Of a stretch of 64,000 nucleotides of DNA, positions 51,148 through 58,090 are shown one piece after another. Under the pieces are notes generated by a model that saw nothing but the letters and a program-made list of their open reading frames with translations, made no database searches and was not told where the DNA came from. The DNA lies in the NCBI GenBank assembly GCA_019912965.1, contig JAIOHM010000156.1:20660-84659 (forward strand), given 5' to 3'. The position numbers were made by a program, and so were the translations under genes. The DNA comes from Anaerolineae bacterium. Lineage in GTDB: Bacteria; Chloroflexota; Anaerolineae; Aggregatilineales; Phototrophicaceae. Positions within the stretch are counted from its first letter, which is position 1. Every line of letters begins with the position of its first letter.

Positions 51148-52149
51148 CTATTCTGGAACAGCAAATATTCTAACAGCCCCATCGCCACCTGCGAATGCCA
51201 GCAAACGACCATCCGGTGAAAATGCAACGCTATTCATCGGTTCATTGGAATTTCCCAACCGCAAAAGCTCCCGCTGCGTTTTCACTTCCCATAATCTGAC
51301 CATGCCATCTTTGGAAGCGGATGCCAGCAAACGACTGTCTGGCGAAAACCCGACTCCGATAACGGCTTCTTTATGTCCTGCCAGCACACCATATTCGGCA
51401 AACGTCCCCATATCCCATAAGCGAACCGTCTGGTCATGCGAAGCCGAAGCCAACCACCGCCCATTCGCCGAGAAAGCGACTGCATTCACCCAACTACGAT
51501 GTCCAATAAATCCGCTTGGACGTTCGGCGCTAGGGTTGGTCTTATTCAAATCCCAGACTCGCACCAAACTATCGCGTGAAGCAGTGGCTAACCAACGGCT
51601 GTTCGGCGAAAAAGCAGCCCCATAAACATGGCTGATATGCGTCAGCAGATGACTATTATGCGAACGAGCCGTACTTTTCAGGTTGCTAACATCACGCAGT
51701 CGCACAGTGCTGTCGTGTGATGCTGTCGCCAGCCATCGCCCATCATTCGAGAAAACTCCCCCATAAATCGGTTCGTTGTGATCGCTGAATCGAACAAATT
51801 CATAAGGCTCATGGGCAACTTCCCATACCCGTGCATTAAAGTCACTGCCAACGGATACCAAAAACGAGCTATCAGGTGCAAAAGAAACCGACCAAACACA
51901 AGCATTATGTCCAATTAAAGTGCTTACTTCACGAACAGCTTGGTTGGGTCGGCGCACATCCCATAGTCGCACCGTATAGTCATTTGACGCCGAAGCCAAC
52001 AAACTGCCATCCGGCGAAAAAGCCAGAGCACGTACCCAACTCCGATGTCCTTGCAGAGTTGCAATTTCCTGTAACCGAGGCGCCGTGTTGACAGAAACCA
52101 TTGCTAGATTTTTATGACTCATATCCGTATACTGCGATATGCTAACCAT
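51148..52149 (-). CDS. WD40 seven-bladed propeller protein
   Basis: A 333-residue soluble protein with seven WD40 repeats, enough for one closed propeller: GHRSWVRALAFSPDGSLLAS, GHNACVWSVSFAPDSSFLVS, DHNEPIYGGVFSNDGRWLAT, THISHVYGAAFSPNSRWLAT, GHRSWVNAVAFSANGRWLAS, GHKEAVIGVGFSPDSRLLAS and a seventh ending VRIFAV. There is no signal peptide, so it is a cytoplasmic scaffold. The frame opens at a TTG at 52242 without a ribosome binding site. AGGA nine bases before the ATG at 52149 favours that start. The M42 gene follows after 15 bases. Confidence 0.88.
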   Translation of the reverse strand: MVSISQYTDMSHKNLAMVSVNTAPRLQEIATLQGHRSWVRALAFSPDGSLLASASNDYTVRLWDVRRPNQAVREVSTLIGHNACVWSVSFAPDSSFLVSVGSDFNARVWEVAHEPYEFVRFSDHNEPIYGGVFSNDGRWLATASHDSTVRLRDVSNLKSTARSHNSHLLTHISHVYGAAFSPNSRWLATASRDSLVRVWDLNKTNPSAERPSGFIGHRSWVNAVAFSANGRWLASASHDQTVRLWDMGTFAEYGVLAGHKEAVIGVGFSPDSRLLASASKDGMVRLWEVKTQRELLRLGNSNEPMNSVAFSPDGRLLAFAGGDGAVRIFAVPE

Positions 52150-52283
52150 CGTGACCAATCCTGAAGGAACTACCGGGGATTGCAGAAGTGCAATATCCAC
52201 AGTATGAACCAAACCAAAGAGGTGGTCAACGCAATCCAGCAAAACTTAATTGAGCGATAAACGGGAATTAACAGATCAGCAAA

Positions 52284-54077
52284 TTAATCGCTGTCCATCA
52301 ATTCGCTCAACCTTGATTTAAGTCGTTCTCGTCGCTTCCGATAAGTGGCCTCACTCAACTGACCAGACGAATAAGCTGCATCCAGTTCAGCAATTTCACG
52401 GATCAACCCATCGATCAAAAGTTGATTATCTGCTGGCTCAGCTTGCGCGGGTACAGGTGTCTGCCGACCTCGCCAGTAAAGAAAGCCAGCAACCAGCACT
52501 GCCACAACACCCAAACCAATCAGCGCCGAAGGAATCAATTGATTTGCCGAGATAACCCCCGCAGGAGTGCTGCTGACAGTTCCCCCCGTCAGGCTATAAC
52601 GCACCGTATCGCCCACCACCAGCGGCACACTAACCCCATAACTCTGATACACAATGCCATTCAATGTCTGTGCGTCAAGTGCCTCGAATTGTTCAGAGCT
52701 AACTTGGAGTGAGCTAGGCGTCACCAGCAAACGCATAGGGCCACTGACCGCATACTCAACCACCTGTTCAATCTGAGCTTGCCCTGTATAAGGCAACCGA
52801 TACACCACTTGAACCAAATGTTCACTGTTAGGCAGCACAGGTGCAGTATCAATAACCGCCAGCCCGTCCGAAGCCAAAGCATAACGACTGTCATCAGAAG
52901 TAACACTCACCACCTGTGCGCCGGATGGCACAGTCAACCGTACCGAACCATACCGATCTTCATCAACAGCCACATTGGTTGAATATGCTCGATCAGAAAC
53001 ATTCTGAAAACTAACGACCTGTGCAACCTGAAGCGTATCCTCCACCACAGTGATCTGCGAAACCATCCCTGCGATACGAATACTTCCTGCATCATCAGTC
53101 AGTTCATAAATCGTAACTGGCAAATTGAGTCCGCCATCCGTTGCGGCATCACCCTGTATTAGATCACTTCCGAATACTCGTCCCGCATAACGCACAGTGA
53201 CGATATAGCTAAAATCGGCCTGCACGGGCACATTCTCAAATGTATAGTTCCCATCCGCCTGACTGACAGTTTCGCGTGGTGCATTATTGAACTCAGCATC
53301 CAATACATTGAGAGTCACAGTCAAATCGGCTGGCACATTTCCGCCTGCTGTTTCATTACTAATCTGCCCAGTAGCAGTCCCAACAGCGGCCTCAACTTCA
53401 AGCGTTTGTGCAGGCTCAACCGCTGCTGGCACATCGGTTGCGGATGTACTAGGAGTGGAAACCGCTTGTCCTAGTGCATCCATATTGGTCAGATACAAAC
53501 TTCGCAGATACGCTGCAACATCGTTACGCTGGTTATCATCCAATCCGTTGTCAAACTGCCCAACCAACTCGGCATCGGTCAGTTGCACAACTTCTGATTG
53601 TGACAATGTTGCAGTAATTCCTGCTGCTTCGGCTAGTGCTGCGCCGCGTTCAATTGCGCCGGATTCATAATGCAGCGTGTAGGTATACAGCGCCACCGCC
53701 CATCGTTCCGAATCGCTCAAAGCATCGCGCCACGGTGGCATCAAATTTTCGATTCGACCATTAGTAATTGTTGTGTACCAATCAAGCGGAGTCTGTTCAG
53801 CCGTAGTGGCAGGATCGGTAAAACTGCGCGGCGCTTGTGGAATCTGCCCTTCACCGCTGCCAATTCGAACGCCATCCCCCTGCCCACCTGCACCATGACA
53901 TTGTGTACACCGTTCTGCAAAAATCGCTGCCCCTAATGCCACATCTGGGGCATCCGTTGGAAATTCTGGGGTCGATGGTGGAATGGTTGCCACAATCCGG
54001 GGTTCACCGCCCAAACCACTGCAACCAGCTACTAGGAGCATCAAAGTGATCGTAAAAAACCGTCGAGCCAACATCAT
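52284..54077 (-). CDS. c-type cytochrome lipoprotein with beta-rich domains and membrane tail
   Basis: A 597-residue lipoprotein. The signal MMLARRFFTITLMLLVAGC ends in lipobox VAGC. A monohaem cytochrome c domain follows (CTQCHGAGGQGDG, distal MPPWRD Met). A Thr/Ala-rich linker leads to a transthyretin/Ig-like region (TVTLNVLDAEFNNAPRETVSQADGNYTF) and a beta domain. One helix (LIPSALIGLGVVAVLVAGFLYW) and a short SHOCT-like tail (AELDAAYSSGQLSEATYRKRRERL) end it. It could carry electrons at the outer face while its tail lies in the cytoplasm. An in-frame start at 54125 adds residues without a signal pattern. It follows a hairpin, separating it from the LysM gene. Confidence 0.85.
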   Translation of the reverse strand: MMLARRFFTITLMLLVAGCSGLGGEPRIVATIPPSTPEFPTDAPDVALGAAIFAERCTQCHGAGGQGDGVRIGSGEGQIPQAPRSFTDPATTAEQTPLDWYTTITNGRIENLMPPWRDALSDSERWAVALYTYTLHYESGAIERGAALAEAAGITATLSQSEVVQLTDAELVGQFDNGLDDNQRNDVAAYLRSLYLTNMDALGQAVSTPSTSATDVPAAVEPAQTLEVEAAVGTATGQISNETAGGNVPADLTVTLNVLDAEFNNAPRETVSQADGNYTFENVPVQADFSYIVTVRYAGRVFGSDLIQGDAATDGGLNLPVTIYELTDDAGSIRIAGMVSQITVVEDTLQVAQVVSFQNVSDRAYSTNVAVDEDRYGSVRLTVPSGAQVVSVTSDDSRYALASDGLAVIDTAPVLPNSEHLVQVVYRLPYTGQAQIEQVVEYAVSGPMRLLVTPSSLQVSSEQFEALDAQTLNGIVYQSYGVSVPLVVGDTVRYSLTGGTVSSTPAGVISANQLIPSALIGLGVVAVLVAGFLYWRGRQTPVPAQAEPADNQLLIDGLIREIAELDAAYSSGQLSEATYRKRRERLKSRLSELMDSD

Positions 54078-54113
54078 ATCTTTTCCCGGAATGATCCAAA
54101 TGTAGGCAATATA

Positions 54114-54147
54114 ATAGCCCCTCACATCCCAAAATGAGAGGGGCTAT
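54114..54147 (-). terminator. Hairpin terminator after the LysM lipoprotein gene
   Basis: ATAGCCCCTC (54114-54123) pairs perfectly with GAGGGGCTAT (54138-54147) around a 14-base loop. The following minus-strand bases (TTATATTG) are only weakly U-rich. Confidence 0.6.
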
Positions 54148-54164
54148 AACCGAATGACCTAAAC

Positions 54165-55016
54165 TTACAATCCCGGCCCGAAAGGTGTTGGCGTCGGTGG
54201 TCTGGCCTCTTTATAGAATGTCCACGGGCCGCCCTCTTTACACGGAATCTGCACAAAATTTTCATCCAGCGGATACACATACCATGTATATGTGCCGCCG
54301 AGTGGAATATCCGTCAGATCAATAGTCTCGTTCTGGCGCAGTTCCACCACCTTTTCATACCAGCCGCCATCCGGCTTAACCACCCGGATGAGATTACGAA
54401 TGCCGCGAGGCCCGCGCCAGTTAAAAGTCAATTGTCCCTCGCCCGGAATTGCAACTGTATTATCCATCGGTGTCATCACTTCCCACGCTGGACACTCCAC
54501 TACCGCTACTGGCTGAGTTTCACCCGGAACACGCAGTTCTTGCCCCTCAGTAATCACATTCGCATCGGTCAGGCAGTTCGCTGCCACCAGTTCACTTACA
54601 GATGTACCGTAAAACGCGGCAATCCGTGCCAGAGCATCCCCAAACTTCACGGTGTAACGCAGTTTCCACTCATCCCGCAGTTCACATCCCGGTGTCGTAC
54701 TGGGTGTCGGTGTTTCCGCGCCTTTCAGTCCGGGAATTGAAACGCTCAAATCCAATGTCGGGGCAGGAGTCTCGCTTGGCACGCTAGTTGCAGGAAGCGT
54801 CGGCGTCGGAGGTTCAAACGTCGGCGGGGGCCGCAGCGTTGGCGATGGGGTCAGCGAAGGTAGCGGTGTATACGGTGGAATCGTTTCGGTTGCGGTAGCC
54901 ACCTGCGCTACGCCAATCGGTTCTAATCGCCCGCCATCTTCGCGCTGCAAATTGCAAGCACTAATCCCCATCAGCATAAGCATCAGCAGGAACACCTGCG
55001 GCTTTCTTCGCGCCAT
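54165..55016 (-). CDS. LysM lipoprotein of the ABC efflux locus
   Basis: A 283-residue lipoprotein: signal MARRKPQVFLLMLMLMGISAC with lipobox ISAC, then a long Pro/Thr-rich linker (about 40-110), one LysM module at about 118-165 (RYTVKFGDALARIAAFYGTSVSELVAANCLTD, split here in words because of length), and a C-terminal beta domain (FNWRGPRGIRNLIRVVKP, YTWYVYPLDE) resembling the ends of the LysM genes at 36.5-39 kb. It overlaps the preceding ATPase gene by 56 bases in another frame, and GGGAG nine bases before the ATG supports that start. It may anchor the exporter to peptidoglycan. Confidence 0.88.
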   Translation of the reverse strand: MARRKPQVFLLMLMLMGISACNLQREDGGRLEPIGVAQVATATETIPPYTPLPSLTPSPTLRPPPTFEPPTPTLPATSVPSETPAPTLDLSVSIPGLKGAETPTPSTTPGCELRDEWKLRYTVKFGDALARIAAFYGTSVSELVAANCLTDANVITEGQELRVPGETQPVAVVECPAWEVMTPMDNTVAIPGEGQLTFNWRGPRGIRNLIRVVKPDGGWYEKVVELRQNETIDLTDIPLGGTYTWYVYPLDENFVQIPCKEGGPWTFYKEARPPTPTPFGPGL

Positions 55017-55749
55017 TGTTTGTTACTCCCATGTTGTCGTGTTGGAAAGATTTCAAGCGTGGAACAAGCTGCCCGTCATTCAGGTCATAAGCAGTATCCA
55101 CATATTCAGCGATCATCGGATCGTGGGAAACAACCAAAAATGTCGTTCCTTGCGTCTGGGCAATATTGCGAAACAGCGTCATCACACCGCGCGCCATCCG
55201 TGTATCTAAACCACTCGTCGGCTCATCAGCCAGAATCATACTTGGACGCAGCGCCAATGCTCGCGCAATCGCCACCCGTTGCCGTTGGCCACCGCTGAGT
55301 TCATCCGGCATATGGTTTGCCCACGCGCTCAAACCCAATGCCTTAAGCGTTTCGCGGGTTCGTTTACGCCGTTCAAAGTACCACAACCCCGGCAGACGCA
55401 GCACCAGATCAACATTTTCAAATGCCGTATAAGTCGGTATCAGCGTATAATTCTGAAAAATAAAACCGATCTGCTTACGTCGAAAGTTGCCGCGCTCCCG
55501 TTCCCCCATCCGTAAAATGTCACGCCCGCCCACCATAATTGAGCCACCATTCGGACGGTCAAGCGCACCGATCAGGTTCAAAAGCGTGGTCTTACCGCTG
55601 CCGGATGGCCCATACAGCGCCACCAGTTCCCCCTTGCGAACCGTCAAATCCAGACCGCGCAGTACATGAACAGCCCGTTCACCTTGTCCAAATGAACGCA
55701 CTAAATCTTGAACGACAACCTGAATCTCCGGCTTTTGATAATCATTCAT
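54961..55749 (-). CDS. ABC exporter ATPase (MacB/LolD-like), second of two
   Basis: A 262-residue ATPase. Walker A YGPSGSGKTTLLNLIG, signature DELSGGQRQRVAIARAL, Walker B ILADEPTSGLD and H loop VVSHDP are all intact. The LolD/MacB class serves FtsX-type permeases that export or extract lipoproteins or peptides without import. Its start overlaps the first ATPase gene by 4 bases (ATGA), so they are translationally coupled. The C-terminal tail after ATPase motifs is short and variable and overlaps the LysM gene by 56 bases. Confidence 0.93.
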   Translation of the reverse strand: MNDYQKPEIQVVVQDLVRSFGQGERAVHVLRGLDLTVRKGELVALYGPSGSGKTTLLNLIGALDRPNGGSIMVGGRDILRMGERERGNFRRKQIGFIFQNYTLIPTYTAFENVDLVLRLPGLWYFERRKRTRETLKALGLSAWANHMPDELSGGQRQRVAIARALALRPSMILADEPTSGLDTRMARGVMTLFRNIAQTQGTTFLVVSHDPMIAEYVDTAYDLNDGQLVPRLKSFQHDNMGVTNNGAKKAAGVPADAYADGD

Positions 55750-56666
55750 GAAGCCACCTTTGTCCGTCTGCGGAGGAATCGCCAGCGATGGGGTGGTGGC
55801 GGAGCATCTTCTGTCAGCGAATCATGCAGTGCATGACTTGGATCACTATCATCGGCTTCTGCGCGCAGCAGCACCCCTTCTGGGCGGATTTCGACGGCAA
55901 TAGCGGGCATCTCTGCCAAACGTGTTTTGATCGTCTCCGGCAGAACCATCCGCCCGTGATCGTCAAGCGAGGGGCGCTCTTCATCAACCTGCCCCAATGC
56001 CCCATCGCGCAGCGTCAGTACCCGGTCAGCGTAACCCGCCATATCCATATCATGTGTCACCATCAAAATAGTCAAACCAAGTCGCGCCCGCAGATCATTC
56101 AACAGCAGCATAACTTGTTTAGCCGTTTCACGGTCAAGCGCTCCTGTCGGTTCATCCGCCAATAGCAATCCCGGCTGGTTCGCCAGCGCAACAGCAATCG
56201 CCACGCGCTGTTGTTGCCCCCCGGAAAGCGCTGCTGGTCGCTTGTGCCATTGATCTTTTAGCCCAACGGCTTCTAGCAGTTCTTTTGTTCGTGTTCGCCG
56301 TTCACGAAGCGAAACACCCGCCAGCACCATCGGCAGTGTCACATTACGAAAGGCAGAACGATGCGCCAGCAAGTTACGCTCCACCTGCTGCCACACGAAT
56401 CCAACCTGCCGCAAACGATAATCCGCCAGTTTGCGCCCGCGCAGTTCCAGCACATTGCGATCACCAACAATCAACTGCCCTGCCGTAGGGGTATCTAATC
56501 CGCCCAGCAAATTCAACAGCGAACTTTTGCCTGCGCCGCTCGGCCCGATGATGGCGACCATCTCGCCCTTTTCCATCTCGAATTCAATACCACGTAGCGC
56601 CACCAACTCATGGTCGCCCACCCGGTATACCTTCACAATCCGCTTACACACCACATACGGCGTCAT
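55746..56666 (-). CDS. ABC exporter ATPase (MacB/LolD-like), first of two
   Basis: A 306-residue ATPase with Walker A GPSGAGKSSLLNLLGG, signature AALSGGQQQRVAIAVAL, Walker B LLLADEPTGALD and H loop MVTHDM. After about residue 225 it carries an extra 80-residue C-terminal extension (VDEERPSLDDHGRMVLPETIKTRLAEMP onward is the start of it) that the second ATPase lacks. Two complete and different ATPases with one permease suggest a heterodimeric ATPase. It lies 51 bases after the adaptor gene and overlaps the second ATPase gene by 4 bases. Confidence 0.93.
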   Translation of the reverse strand: MTPYVVCKRIVKVYRVGDHELVALRGIEFEMEKGEMVAIIGPSGAGKSSLLNLLGGLDTPTAGQLIVGDRNVLELRGRKLADYRLRQVGFVWQQVERNLLAHRSAFRNVTLPMVLAGVSLRERRTRTKELLEAVGLKDQWHKRPAALSGGQQQRVAIAVALANQPGLLLADEPTGALDRETAKQVMLLLNDLRARLGLTILMVTHDMDMAGYADRVLTLRDGALGQVDEERPSLDDHGRMVLPETIKTRLAEMPAIAVEIRPEGVLLRAEADDSDPSHALHDSLTEDAPPPPHRWRFLRRRTKVAS

Positions 56667-56717
56667 AATCTATCCCACTGTCAATTTTAGAACTTAGCAC
56701 CTGGCTCCTGGCGCCTG

Positions 56718-58061
56718 CTACGGCCCTTGTACCACATCGCCTTCGTTCACACCGCTGATAATCTCTACGCGCTCATCAGTCTGAAGCCCAACTTCAACAT
56801 CAACGCTGCGCGGCCCATCGGGTGTATCCAGCACCACAAACGTCCGATTCTGGAAAACGCGCACCGCAGCCGGCGGAAGCCACAACACATTCGACCGAAC
56901 TTGCAATGGCATCTGTACCTCGATCAACTGTCCGGTTGGGGTATCTTCCATTGAAGCTGCTACCCGCGTTGTCTGGTCTGCATCCCGGTTGCTCAAAGGA
57001 ATCTGCCGAACCACACATTGCACCGCTGTTTCTGGACGGTTCGCCACTTGGCACACCCCCACCAATCCCACGCTCAACTGTTGTGCATCATTGAACGCCA
57101 AACTTGCAATTGCTTCTTGCGGCTCAGGGATACCAACGGTGATAACCGTGCTAAATGCCTCCGCCTGATCGCCCGGTTTGATCGAAACTTCCAGCACCAC
57201 CCCATCAATGGGGGAATACAAAGACGACTGAGCAATACTCGCTTTAATCTGGTCAACTTGAAGTTGTGCTGACCGTACCGCCGACTCGCCATCTGGATTA
57301 GACCCGCCACTGCGGGCATCTGCCAGATCAAGTTCTGCTTTAAGAACCGCATTTTCAGACTGTGCAATCTGAAATTGATAATTATTGAACGACTGCGCCG
57401 CCGAGTAATATGAAATCCGCGCACTTTCTAGTTGGTTTTGTGCGTTTTGAAGGGATTGATAAGCACTGTCTGCCGCAGATGCCCCTTGTTCCGGGTGACT
57501 TACAGCGTCATCGTATGCGCGCTGTGCGTTCACCACCCCTTGTTCAGCACTCTCAAGGCTCAAACGCGCGCTCTCCACCTGCGTCCACGGGCTTCCGCCG
57601 CGCGTGTTTTCCAAGCTCAATCGCGCATTCGCCAACGCAATTTCCGCATCAGCCACACTCCCAACGCTGCCTTCCGTTCCGCTGTCCAAATTAGCGATGG
57701 CAGTTTCCAAGCTTAATTCTGCCGAGGCCAATTGATTTTCCAGCTCAGTGATCTGATAATCTGCCAATAGTTCACCTTGAGCCACTGTATCGCCGCGCTG
57801 AACATTCACCGCCCGCACAGTTCCGGAAATTTCGAACGATAACTGCGCTTGGTCGCGTGGCTGCCAACGCCCGCTAAATTCCAGAATTTCTTGCACATCG
57901 CCGCGCTGCACCAGATAAGTTGGCCGTGCTACGGCGGGCGCAGTGGGTATCGGCGTCGATGTAGGCACAGCCTGCGCCCCATTTTCATTTCCCTGTGGCG
58001 AACATCCCACAGCGAATAACAGTCCCAAAAGCATCAATGAAATCTGAACCGGAAACCGCAT
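56718..58061 (-). CDS. Efflux periplasmic-adaptor lipoprotein (MacA/HlyD-like)
   Basis: A 447-residue lipoprotein adaptor. The signal MRFPVQISLMLLGLLFAVGC ends in lipobox AVGC. Then a lipoyl/barrel-sandwich half (VQRGDVQEILEFSGRWQPRDQ), a long coiled-coil hairpin (about 150-300, LENQLASAELSLETAIANL repeated with QSENAVLKAELDLADA), the second sandwich half SLYSPIDGVVLEVSIKPGD, and a beta-barrel. Such adaptors bridge an ABC permease to outer layers. A longer frame reaches 58214 but overlaps the permease gene; GAGGGG seven bases before the ATG at 58061 decides the start. Confidence 0.92.
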   Translation of the reverse strand: MRFPVQISLMLLGLLFAVGCSPQGNENGAQAVPTSTPIPTAPAVARPTYLVQRGDVQEILEFSGRWQPRDQAQLSFEISGTVRAVNVQRGDTVAQGELLADYQITELENQLASAELSLETAIANLDSGTEGSVGSVADAEIALANARLSLENTRGGSPWTQVESARLSLESAEQGVVNAQRAYDDAVSHPEQGASAADSAYQSLQNAQNQLESARISYYSAAQSFNNYQFQIAQSENAVLKAELDLADARSGGSNPDGESAVRSAQLQVDQIKASIAQSSLYSPIDGVVLEVSIKPGDQAEAFSTVITVGIPEPQEAIASLAFNDAQQLSVGLVGVCQVANRPETAVQCVVRQIPLSNRDADQTTRVAASMEDTPTGQLIEVQMPLQVRSNVLWLPPAAVRVFQNRTFVVLDTPDGPRSVDVEVGLQTDERVEIISGVNEGDVVQGP

Positions 58062-58090
58062 TCTAAAACCCCTCGAATTCGCAAGCCAAA

